64,000 bases of DNA, taken from Patiria miniata (taxonomy: Eukaryota; Echinodermata; Asteroidea; Valvatida; Asterinidae). This document shows positions 25,101 through 31,354 of this stretch, one piece after another. The stretch covers positions 6,386,001 to 6,450,000 of the forward strand of contig NW_024037050.1 in NCBI RefSeq assembly GCF_015706575.1, given 5' to 3'. Position 1 is the first letter of the stretch; every line of letters begins with the position of its first letter. The notes below the pieces were generated by a model. The model ran no database searches, was not told the DNA's origin, and was given only the letters and a program-made list of their open reading frames with translations. The translations under genes and the position numbers were made by a program.

Positions 25101-27041
25101 TTATGTAGCACACGCATCTACCAACAATTACATGTAGGCGCTGGAAATTATGTCTATTATTGAAGACAGGTAAATGAAGTTTAGGAGAAATATGAGACCC
25201 ATTATGTAGCACCTTATGAGGGTTTACAAGGTGCAGTGGCGCATATTGCAGCCACTGCCAGAAACATCGAGGCAACCCCTTCTCTTAGCGATAAGTGTTA
25301 CTGGGTTCTTAAGCGTGCACTGCATTACACAACACACGGAAAATTGGACCACAGCATCCCCAGTATGACTTGGGACAAATGCCATAGTTGGAATGTAACA
25401 TTACCATTATTACTCCTCTAGAACTATCCAGAATCATCCAGTGTTCAGGAGCAAAGGCACATTCCTTGTAGCCCCAAGTGATGTTACAGTTAGCTGTGCT
25501 CTGCCTCCCTCATCCCTACAGAATCCTCAAAAAGCTCCCGATAGATTTTCAAGGATCCGGGAGGCCAGAGTTCACGATTAATTTACCTGAAGACATTATT
25601 GCTGTCCTGCCTTGCCACGTGCAGGTGCTTAGCTCGTGTGACGTCATGGCTCAATGTGACTGCTGTCAGATATAACTCTGGCACTGGTATGACCTAAAGA
25701 GGTGAAGGAGAAAATTGGGCAGAGGGATAATGCTCTTAAAATCAAGCTTCCCACCTGAGACATTTAAGCTGTAATTAAGCCCGAACCCCCTTCAGGTTTT
25801 ATTCCTGTACACTGCAAAATACAACAAAATTCAACACGCTTGAAATGAGAACCCTGCTAAATGCAACACACTGCAACAGTGGATTCTGTTGCATTGTGTA
25901 GTGAACAACTGTCCAGAACACACCTGCCTTTGTACTTTGCAGTTACCATGTGTGAATGCAACAAACTGCAACAGTGCATTCTGTTTTTACAGCCTTGTTA
26001 CTATGGGTGGTTATCCTGCTAACTGCAACAAGATGCAACGCAACATAAGAATTGACTGCTAAATGCAACAGTATGCAACAAGTTTTTACCATTGTTGATT
26101 TCTGTTGCCCTTTGCAGGGTTAATTTATGAGCAATACCATGAAAGAAAGTGTAATGGCCTTGAATAAAAGTACAAACCAGAATTAGCACTTTATAGAACT
26201 TTACCATTGGACATGCAACAAACTGGAACATTGGATTCGGTTTTACCGCCTTGTCACTATGGACAGTAACCCTGCCAAATGCAACAAGATGCAAAGCAAC
26301 ATGGGACATGATGCAACAGTGTGCAACAAGCATTTACCATTGTTGCTTTCTGTTGCATATTTGACAGGGTTAATAATATGGTTAATAATATGAGCAATTC
26401 CAGCATTATGAAAGGAAGTGCCATGTACACACCAGACTTGGCAGGTTGCAATTAACTTGTGAAATGCAACAATCTGCAACGGTGGATTTTGTTGTATCGG
26501 TTACACCTCTACCCCTATGTTCCGACTGCACATATTCCTATTCCTAACCCTAACCCTAACCGGGAGTAACACAATCTAGGTTGTCAGAACATAGGGGTGT
26601 CGGAACATAGAGCAGTCACCGTTGTATCGGCCTTGACACTTTGGGCAGTTACCCTGCTAAATGCAACAAGATGCAACGCAACATGGGACTTGACTGCTAA
26701 GTGAAACAGCTTGCAACATGTTTTCATCAATCTTTCTCTTTCTGTTGCATTTAGCAGGGTTAGGTAGTATGAAACATTTACCAATTTGAAAATTACATGT
26801 TTAAGCAACCTGAAAGGTACAATTATGTAAAACCATGCTTTTAAATGTTTAAACCACAGATTTCTTTCTGGAAAGGAATTAACGTTTTGTTGTAACTTAA
26901 AACCTATAGAGTTACAAGTAAATCACCTCTTCAACGGTAAAGCCATGAATTCTTTGGCCTGGCTGGTATCTTTCTGCAGCCTTCAATGCTGATGCCGAGG
27001 AATACAACCGATGTGGTTTATGTCGCCCAAATATCTGCCAC
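6999..27041 (-). CDS. PITRM1: PITRM1 presequence protease, 25 exons mapped, first exon missing
   Basis: M16C zinc metalloprotease of the mitochondrial matrix. The family degrades cleaved targeting presequences and other short unstructured peptides. Exons in transcript order: 26927-27041, 25587-25693, 24415-24566, 23767-23881, 23452-23548, 22562-22722, 21896-22022, 21448-21536, 20344-20472, 19477-19590, 18627-18723, 17480-17753, 16569-16685, 15432-15561, 14580-14700, 13305-13381, 12739-12904, 11922-12022, 11590-11704, 10777-10889, 10266-10319, 9882-9953, 9332-9446, 8341-8474, 6999-7104. Every junction has AG/GT signals and keeps the frame; the joined product is 998 residues plus stop and is collinear with human PITRM1 as I remember it. 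The inverted zinc motif HILEH is at residues 89-93, the distal ligand NEMKG at 189-193, and the C-terminal substrate-anchoring REKGGAY is present. Residue numbers run about 15 behind human, so the missing first exon should code for only about 15 residues, including the start of the mitochondrial presequence. No internal stop or lost catalytic residue was seen. Confidence 0.95.
7148..7589 (+). mobile_element. T2/Kolobok-like MITE, copy 1 (TTAA target site)
   Basis: Lies in the last PITRM1 intron. It is flanked by TTAA on both sides (7144-7147 and 7590-7593), with ends aggtaatttacaacatttgc and gtatattacct. It shares its body (gaaataccttactggactg, catcctgtgaaat, cagggaaccagac) with the copies at 29528-30041 and 34685-35262. 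The terminal form TTAAAGG matches the TTAAAGGRR described for T2-MITEs of Xenopus, as I recall. No coding capacity. Confidence 0.75.
7640..8035 (+). repeat. Two partial copies of a dispersed intron repeat
   Basis: Sequence around tgtgcatggttttctc, aagtgtaatgtccattgag and cttctttggattttgagag occurs at about 7660-7785 and again at about 7875-7995. Both are related to the right halves of the elements at 8905-9291 and 20714-21099. Confidence 0.6.
8040..8330 (+). repeat. tRNA-derived SINE
   Basis: Begins with an A box in tggcccagcggttaagagc and a B box in gcgttcgagcccgg, the split pol III promoter of a tRNA (Ser/Leu-like). It continues with acttgtgcccttaagcaagg and cttcgtttttcggatggga, a body typical of tRNA-derived SINEs in fish and marine invertebrates. 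It lies in the last PITRM1 intron, opposite the gene's direction. Confidence 0.75.
8905..9291 (+). mobile_element. TTAA-type MITE related to the copy at 20714
   Basis: Lies in the PITRM1 intron between 8475 and 9331. The left end aggcatataagatcatttgc and a decayed right end gaatgatcctatatgtat form terminal inverted repeats. The body (gtaacctaccaaattac, cccgtgaaattattcc, ggcttgctgtcat) matches 20714-21099. Confidence 0.6.
9447..9881. other. PITRM1 intron, nothing further seen
   Basis: AT-rich intron sequence between exons 9332-9446 and 9882-9953. No recognised repeat or RNA. Confidence 0.5.
9882..9953 (-). CDS. PITRM1: PITRM1 C-terminal substrate-anchoring exon
   Basis: A 72-bp exon encoding [17 protein letters not shown] then FKFFSY. 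The Arg codon before EKGGAY is split with exon 10266-10319. In the family this Arg and the Tyr six residues later bind the substrate backbone in the C-terminal half of the chamber, and both are kept. Confidence 0.9.
9954..10776. other. PITRM1 introns around exon 10266-10319
   Basis: Two introns flank the 54-bp exon at 10266-10319. Apart from T-rich and A-rich runs (9971-9985, about 10194-10205) no repeat or gene was recognised. The open frames on either strand here are intronic. Confidence 0.5.
11041..11177 (-). repeat. tRNA-derived SINE, minus strand
   Basis: Read on the minus strand it begins ccatggtccagtggttacgg (A box) and continues to gggttcgaaccctgcc (B box). A body with ttgggcaagacacttaacta and caattgcctctctccacc follows. 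It sits in the PITRM1 intron between 10890 and 11589, in the same orientation as the gene. Confidence 0.7.
11178..11589. other. PITRM1 intron, nothing further seen
   Basis: Intron sequence upstream of the donor at 11588-11589. No repeat or RNA was recognised. Confidence 0.45.
12023..12738. other. PITRM1 intron, nothing clear
   Basis: Intron between exons 11922-12022 and 12739-12904. A short tail near 12650 (gttacgccactggctg) matches the end of a common element also seen at 39050 and 42530. Confidence 0.45.
12905..13304. other. PITRM1 intron with poly-G run
   Basis: Nothing recognised apart from an uninterrupted G run at about 13251-13263 followed by a coding-like but spurious frame. Confidence 0.45.
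13382..14089. other. PITRM1 intron, unrecognised sequence
   Basis: No exon of PITRM1 fits here, as the phases of the neighbouring exons already join. The stretch 13610-13990 has mixed composition but no recognised family. Confidence 0.4.
14090..14450. repeat. Dispersed repeat shared with 30700-31620
   Basis: Contains aggtggttgcagcaaagcaa and then caaattgttgacaagc, and further on tttcccttctgggtcattg and gagtggttgggaacc. The same series of words appears in the same order at 30700-30956 and 31460-31615, where it appears interrupted by a Harbinger-type MITE. Confidence 0.6.
14774..15176. mobile_element. pogo/Tigger-like nonautonomous element
   Basis: Terminal inverted repeats begin cagtggaacatcgc and end gcaacgttccactg, with TA target duplications on both sides (14772-14773 and 15177-15178). 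Subterminal tandem words (ataccaaacaccgc, ataccaaacattcgg, ataccaaacatcg) are typical of pogo-type ends of the cagtggaac class. It is about 403 bp with no transposase and lies in a PITRM1 intron. Confidence 0.75.
15762..15835 (+). pseudogene. Fragment resembling a THAP zinc-finger start
   Basis: The frame reads [15 protein letters not shown]. The CxVxGCxNR pattern is the first half of a THAP C2CH zinc finger, a DNA-binding domain of host THAP proteins and of P-element-like transposases. The rest of the domain (the Pro-rich AVPTIF-type end) is not found in frame. It lies inside a PITRM1 intron on the opposite strand, most likely as a transposon relic. Confidence 0.3.
16330..16495 (-). repeat. 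Decayed T2-like MITE fragment
   Basis: Words actaggtgcagcgatttcac, aggatgcacgatc, agggtatttca and gatgtttgcaaatcg follow the reverse complement of the T2-like family seen intact at 29528-30041. The end gttacctttga is close to the expected gtatattccctttaa. The left end was not found. Confidence 0.5.
16686..17479. other. PITRM1 intron, nothing clear
   Basis: Intron between exons 16569-16685 and 17480-17753. AT-rich, with no recognised repeat. Confidence 0.4.
17785..18215. mobile_element. hAT-like nonautonomous remnant
   Basis: Tandem words caatgacttttccatgac and ttttccaggac near 17820 recur near 18150 as gatgacttttccatgac. This gacttttccatgac block is characteristic of hAT-derived nonautonomous elements in fish and marine invertebrates. 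The termini could not be fixed. It is intronic to PITRM1. Confidence 0.4.
18724..19476. other. PITRM1 intron, nothing clear
   Basis: A minus-strand frame of 129 codons at 18931-19320 shows no domain and does not fit PITRM1. No repeat was recognised. Confidence 0.4.
19741..19970. mobile_element. Foldback MITE related to 39190-39410
   Basis: Inverted repeats tcaaattaggttttgccctt (about 19788) and aagggcaacaacctaatttga (about 19940) flank a core that includes tttcactcgggaggtaacac and gagtatacagtgattaaacg. The same words occur in the palindrome near 39.3 kb. A B-box-like ggtttgagtcccacc lies near 19840. Confidence 0.55.
20610..20680 (+). repeat. tRNA-like SINE head or tRNA pseudogene
   Basis: ggttagctcagctggtagag is a perfect tRNA A-box region, and cgtggattcatatcc is a weakened B box. 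The acceptor stem does not pair, so this is not a working tRNA. It abuts the MITE that starts at 20714. Confidence 0.55.
20714..21099 (+). mobile_element. TTAA-type MITE, second family
   Basis: Ends aggcatgtaggatcatttgc and gcaaatgatcc-type right end (caaatgatcctatttgcct, 21081-21099) form inverted repeats of about 20 bp. The right flank is TTAA (21100-21103); the left flank is ATAA, one mismatch. It shares its body with 8905-9291. The termini resemble the T2-like family (AGG start, TTAA site), so it may be a sister family. Confidence 0.65.
21142..21370 (+). repeat. tRNA-derived SINE
   Basis: The A box lies in ggttggcgcagtgattac and the B box in gggttcgattcctgcc. The body (ggattgggttttcagtccct, ccgattccatgggttttacc) is of a type common in marine invertebrate SINEs. 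It lies in the PITRM1 intron between 20473 and 21447. Confidence 0.7.
22178..22362. repeat. Near-palindrome in PITRM1 intron
   Basis: Arms of about 80 bp meet near 22268. The left arm contains atgggagaaatattatcgc and gtggacttttcca; the right arm holds their complements. It could form a long hairpin in RNA or be a small foldback MITE. No target duplication was identified. Confidence 0.65.
22723..23451. other. PITRM1 intron with C run
   Basis: A C run lies at about 22883-22892. Sequence at 23080-23250 repeats ggtaccc- and cccg-rich words in both orientations, possibly a decayed inverted element. No gene. Confidence 0.4.
23452..23548 (-). CDS. PITRM1: PITRM1 exon with the third zinc ligand
   Basis: Encodes [10 protein letters not shown], then [13 protein letters not shown]. 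The Glu of NEMKG, about 100 residues after HILEH, is the distal metal ligand in this family. The donor gtaagt directly follows GCAATG. Confidence 0.9.
23882..24414. other. PITRM1 intron, tatcgata-rich
   Basis: Several gatatcg and atatcg words at about 24075-24175 form local inverted symmetry. Otherwise unremarkable intron sequence. Confidence 0.4.
24415..24566 (-). CDS. PITRM1: PITRM1 catalytic zinc-site exon
   Basis: Encodes the sequence around HILEH, the inverted HxxEH motif of M16 peptidases. The two His residues bind zinc and the Glu acts as the general base. Flanking [11 protein letters not shown] and FFKMLNRS are strongly conserved in the family. The exon ends at FMNAWTG, continued by [15 protein letters not shown] in the next exon. 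Confidence 0.95.
24567..25586. other. PITRM1 intron, nothing clear
   Basis: An imperfect caggtagga repeat lies near 24973-25005 and an ataataca-rich stretch near 25075. No gene or known element was recognised. Confidence 0.4.
26014..26119. mobile_element. Roughly 100-bp MITE, copy 1 (TTA site)
   Basis: Ends tcctgctaactgcaaca and tgttgccctttgcaggg form inverted repeats of about 16 bp. TTA lies on both sides (26011-26013 and 26120-26122). A 3-bp TTA target site is the rule for PIF/Harbinger elements, though the family name is inference. Confidence 0.6.
26270..26369. mobile_element. Roughly 100-bp MITE, copy 2
   Basis: Ends ccctgccaaatgcaaca and tgttgcatatttgacaggg. Flanks are TAA on the left and TTA on the right. 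The body aagatgcaaagcaacatggg is shared with the other two copies. Confidence 0.6.
26510..26610. repeat. Inverted repeat with telomere-like core
   Basis: acccctatgttccgac and its complement gtcggaacataggggt flank a short run of ccctaa repeats at 26543-26561. It looks like a small element carrying an interstitial telomere-type repeat, not a chromosome end. Confidence 0.5.
26652..26759. mobile_element. Roughly 100-bp MITE, copy 3 (best ends)
   Basis: Ends ccctgctaaatgcaaca and tgttgcatttagcaggg are near-perfect 16-17 bp inverted repeats, with TTA on both sides (26649-26651 and 26760-26762). It is 108 bp with no coding capacity. A fourth, incomplete copy may start near 25853. Confidence 0.65.
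26927..27041 (-). CDS. PITRM1: PITRM1, first mapped exon
   Basis: The acceptor tttccag precedes a frame beginning [17 protein letters not shown] and ending RIHGFTVEE. It is rich in Arg, His and Ser, as expected for a matrix-targeting presequence, and the end matches the conserved start of the mature protease. The exon begins on the third base of a codon, so a coding exon must lie upstream (above 27041) and end with two bases of that codon. Confidence 0.9.
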
Positions 27042-27552
27042 CTGGAAATGCCATGAAACACTAAAGTAACAATAACTACAACTAAGGAAAAACCATTGTT
27101 GGAGTAAATAATGTATGACTGTGTACATTAAATTTGCATAATAATCTCCACTCTGCTTTGTGCCTTTTACTAGCACTAAAGCCAGGGCACTTCTTCACCA
27201 TGCGCCATCCACCATTGCCCCCCCCCCCCTTGGAATTGGTTATCCCAAAATCAGAATTCTTTCCACTACATTATGTCTTATGACTTTAATGTATCGCATA
27301 GTCTTATTTACCCCCAATTTTCTCCACTCTACTTTCATGACTTTTCATCATTGTGAATCTTTTCCCTAGTCTAGTCATAGTTCCTTGCTCTATGGTCTAG
27401 TCATGGAGGAATAAGAACCCATGGTCTAGTGTAGTGACCTTTCGTTGCCACAGTACAATTATTTAAGTACGGCCAAAGAACTGAAGGATGCAGCTAGCTA
27501 GACTCGCCAATGACAAGAATGTTCTCTTGTTATGTTGCGCCTTTTTAAGAAT

Positions 27553-28450
27553 TAGCGCTAAATCTGGAAGATTTTTTGGTACAACTATAGAATGCAGGGC
27601 CACTTCACTCTACATCCGCGACTCCGTACGGCTGCGTGGAGGCGTGGAACCGCAGTCGACCTACCTCCGAAAATCGATCGTGGAGTCGTGGAGCCGCAGA
27701 GAATTGCGCCCTCTATCGGTGCGTGTCTCTCCGACTCCGCGACTCCGCGCCTCCGCCACCAGTGTATAGTGCCCCGCGTCACGCAGAGAATTGCGCCCTC
27801 TATCGGTGCGCGTCTCTGCGACTCCGCGCCTCCGCGCCTCCGCCACTAACACTCCAGTGTATAGTGCCCCGCGATTCTGCGACTCCAAGACTCCGCGCCT
27901 CCGCCGCTCCAGACAGTGCCCCGTCGCCCTCCTCCCTTCCTAATTGGCCCGCCCATTTAAAGCGATTCTGCGACTCCAAGACTCCGCGCCTCCGCCGCTC
28001 CAGACAGTGCCCTGTCGCCCTCCTCCCTTCCTAATTGGCCCGCCCATTTAAAATGGATATGGATGCTTCGTTCTCAAAAAAATTCCGCCGAGAATTGCAC
28101 CCTCTATCGGCGCGAGTCTCTGCGACTCAACTCCGCGACTCCGCGCCTCCGCCACTAGCCACTCCAGTGCCCCGCGTCTCCGCGATTCTGCGACTCCAAG
28201 ACTCCGCGCCTCCGCCGCTCCAGACAGTGCCCCCAAAACATTTACAAGCACGCCCTCCCTTCCGATCCTTCATGAGAAGCTTAGAAGACAAGTGCAGTGC
28301 ATTCCTTCGCTGTACTTAGCACTTTTTTGCAGGTTTGCATATCTATTACTCCTATTCCATCCACGCCTCCAGGCAAAATAAAAAACCTTGCTTCGGCGTG
28401 GCCCTGCATTCTATAGTTGCTCCGATTTTTTTCCGAAAATTGCGCAGAAA
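27553..28450. repeat. GC-rich tandem repeats framed by an inverted repeat
   Basis: caactatagaatgcagggcc (from about 27582) and its complement (to about 28427) frame the block, with looser similarity extending about 25 bp outward. Inside are tandem GC-rich units. A unit of about 90 bp, gcgattctgcgactccaaga, starts at about 27870 and 27962 and in part at 28189. Another unit is built on gaattgcgccctctatcgg at about 27702, 27788 and 28092. Dense gactccgcgcctccgcc words give spurious open frames in all phases. Confidence 0.65.
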
Positions 28451-28482
28451 TCCAGTCGCGCAATCATAATGAACATGATGAA

Positions 28483-28494
28483 TGCGCGTGCGCA
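28483..28494 (-). promoter_or_regulatory. NRF1-type site, possible PITRM1 promoter element
   Basis: On the minus strand the sequence reads TGCGCACGCGCA, an exact fit to the NRF1 consensus YGCGCAYGCGCR. NRF1 controls many nuclear genes for mitochondrial proteins in animals. The site lies about 1.4 kb upstream of the first mapped PITRM1 exon in a GC-rich stretch. Assignment to PITRM1 is inference. Confidence 0.4.
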
Positions 28495-28925
28495 TTCTTA
28501 TAATTGCGCAAATCACAAGTAAACACACAACATCATGACATCGGCATCGCCGGCCGCTCATGCGTGTCTGTAAAGGAAGGATGTCACGACGTACACTGTA
28601 CTTTACCTTGTGCTGCATATTAATCGAGGGGAGATCCCTCGAACCCGCTGCATTCTGCTTCGAAAGTTACTTTCAACGTCAAAACATTTATAAAACCACT
28701 GGCTTGCGCTAAATCATTTTTTTTAGTGACGCAAACCACATGATTTTTCAGCCGCACATAGACACATGCTAAAATTTGGTTAAGATTCTCAGCTCCTGTA
28801 TCGCATTTTACATAACAATAACAAAGCCACAATCTGGTACCTGACTAGCTGTTGAGAAAGATGGAAGCGCCCTCATTCGGCAGATAAAACTTTTGTATAC
28901 AAACTTAACGCAGTAGTAAGCTGGA

Positions 28926-29430
28926 CAGGGTGACCGTTTTAGCTGATTTTCGGATAACTTTGACTGAATTTTTGTTATAAAACGAGTTCGACAGAAAATT
29001 TGACAGAATGGATTTTTTTTGGCAGATTTCTGCAAAAAATGGTTATTTGACAGAAAAACAGCAAATTTGAACCAAAAATGGTACTGTGTTTTAAAAAAAA
29101 CTTCAATCCTTTCAAACGAACCCTTGCATTATGAGACAGGTTGGCTGGTCTAGGTGCTGAGGTTCATTGGGAAACGGACTCTGTCGATTTCGTGGCTGGC
29201 TCGTTTTGCCCGAAATTTACGTGATAATTTCATAACATCTTTATGTGACTATAGATTGTTTATAATTAATTTGAACCTTAATAAAGGCAATACTACAACA
29301 GCTGCATGTAATTTTAATTGTTTATAGTGTATTTCGAGTAATTCTGGGGAATTTAGCAAATTTTTGATAAATCTGACCGATTTTTTATGTGCATTTAGCA
29401 GAATTTGGCTCTGACCTTACGGTCACCCTG
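28926..29430. mobile_element. hAT-like nonautonomous element
   Basis: Terminal inverted repeats cagggtgaccg and cggtcaccctg bound 505 bp. Flanks agctgga and agctaggt look like a decayed 8-bp target duplication. The cagggtg start is typical of hAT ends. The interior repeats gacagaa and gattttt words and has no coding frame. Confidence 0.65.
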
Positions 29431-29527
29431 AGCTAGGTCCATGCAGCATGTACATGTACATTGTACTAGCCCTTCTAAGAAAGGCCGTGATGTGGTTGTA
29501 ATGAAGGGAATATTAAAATGTATTTAA

Positions 29528-30041
29528 AGGGAATATACATCATTTGCTTTTGCTGTAATTTTCAGAAATGGATGGAATTGGGGGTTGGAAATATAAAGCA
29601 AATATAGTTACACTGACTTTTTGGAGGTTTTGGGTTCGAAAATGCTATAAAAACCAAGAAAAACGATCATTTTCCTGTAGTCTGGTTCCCTGACTCCATA
29701 TAAGAAGAAACAGAGCAGTTTACATACATTGGGGAATTGTAAGGTCAGGGAACCAGTCTAGCTGGCTCGTACCCGTTCATAGGTTTGTAATCGATTGCAA
29801 ACAAGTGCAATGGTCAATTGGGGCCAGTATTTGAAAAAAAAGCCAGTTGTTTCCAACGCTGATCGGCCGATCAGCGTTGGAAATTGATACAAAAATACCA
29901 CTTTTCTTGAAAATGACAGTATACCAGGTGCCATAATTTCACAGGATGCTTTAGACTGTCATTTACCAACATCCTATTAAGGTATTTCGCAAAAACTTGG
30001 TAGTTTTATTTTTCGATGTTTGCAAATGTTGTATATTCCCT
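29528..30041 (-). mobile_element. T2/Kolobok-like MITE, copy 2 (TTAA target site)
   Basis: Ends agggaatatacatcatttgc and gcaaatgttgtatattccct are near-perfect inverted repeats of about 20 bp, with TTAA at 29524-29527 and 30042-30045. It lies in the opposite orientation to the copy at 34685. A perfect internal palindrome, tccaacgctgatcggccgat with its mirror, sits near 29850-29880. Confidence 0.8.
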
Positions 30042-30700
30042 TTAAACGAAACAAACCCCAGTATAAAAACCCTGATCATAAAGTGATGTAGCCTCATCAC
30101 AATTTGGGGGTGTGGTGGGGGAGGGGGAGGAGCTAGGGCAGGCGCAAAATACTTTGCTTGGTCATTATTTTTCTCCTCAATGCATCACACACAGCAATTA
30201 ATTCTGGGCATTATGGTGAAACCTGAACAACTCTAAGTAAAATTCACCCACTTAAGTTTGCATACAAACTCTGGAAGCACCATACCATTAACTTTGCATG
30301 AAGAAAAAACACCGCGTTTCAATTTATATTTTATTTTATACTCGTTACATTTTCATAAGCGTAGTACATGTAAGAAAACTTTTGAATACAATTAGTTTAA
30401 ACAGTAGACAAACTATTTTTTCTAAATACTTACAATTCTCAGCACTTGCTCTGTAGTAATGATTTCCAAATACATATAGATACAGTTTATTACAAAAATA
30501 AAACGTTCAATAAAATATTTCAAACTTTTACACCCGGGAAAATTTGCATTAGGGCGAAATTAAGTGCGATCATTGTTTGACCTCAATACCTTAATTCAAT
30601 CACTTTCATGTAAGTCATGTGTACACATTATATAAGCAAGCTTTTCACTTTAAAAAAAAATGGATTTCCTAAACTTTGCAAAGCTATGTTGGAATTCCGA
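30042..30700. other. Unrecognised intergenic sequence
   Basis: AT-rich with a G-rich tract near 30105-30135. No gene or family was recognised. Confidence 0.4.
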
Positions 30701-30956
30701 CATTGTCCATGTCTAATTCTGAATATTCCCAGATTCCCACGCCGAGTGTCATAATACAGTATTCCCAGCATGTTATGAAAACAAAACTTCCTACAAAATT
30801 TCCTGAATTTTTCTTCATATTTCCCAGAGATATTTCCAAAGTTTGATGAGAAAAATTTTCTGGGAAGATGGCTGGGAATAGAAGTCAACAGGTGGTTGCA
30901 GCAAAGCAACTAAGGATACTGATAATACACAGGCAACTTGTTGACAGGGTGTGTAA

Positions 30957-31351
30957 GGCAAAAAAAAAAAAATCTGTCTCTGGTCAGCGCACGCGTCGAT
31001 TTTAATCATGCGCGTCAACCTTTTTTTTCTTCTTCAAATTAACACGGAAGCTCCAACAGCGCCCTCTATTGCTGCACCTCCTCAAATTTTTGTATCAAGG
31101 AGCACCAAGGAATGGGGAAATTGCACCAAGGCAAATGATAAAGGGCACCAAGGCAAATGATGGAGGACACCAATGTATAATGAGGACACAAAAAAGCAAA
31201 ATAGTACCCACCTTGTCTGTACAATTGAAGCTTGAAAAAAAAAACCACCCCCCCCCAAAAAAAACAACAACAACAACAACCAAACAACGCGTCATCGCAT
31301 CAATTCCGGAACTTCGGTCTGACCAGAGACCGATTATTAATTTTTTTGGCC
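30957..31351 (+). mobile_element. PIF/Harbinger-type MITE, copy 1 (TAA site)
   Basis: Ends ggcaaaaaaaaaaaaa plus tctgtctctggtcagcg at the left, and ctgaccagagaccgat plus tttttttggcc at the right, form long inverted repeats. TAA flanks both sides (30954-30956 and 31352-31354). The body includes cagcgccctctattgctg and repeated caccaaggcaaatgat. A sister copy at 36120-36498 lies in the opposite orientation. The 3-bp TWA site and GGCC termini point to PIF/Harbinger (Tourist-like). Confidence 0.8.
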
Positions 31352-31354
31352 TAA

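Noticed and set aside
26543-26561. True telomere
   Set aside because: Only about three ccctaa repeats, embedded in an intron and within a small inverted repeat.
27488-28319. Overlapping frames rich in Arg, Pro and Ser on both strands
   Set aside because: They come from GC-rich tandem repeats, which stay open in several phases at once. No known domain is seen.
28352-28618. First PITRM1 exon in the minus-strand frame near 28.4-28.6 kb
   Set aside because: None of the ATG codons there leads to a good donor in the phase required by exon 26927-27041. Only a weak GTTTTT donor fits, so I did not annotate it.
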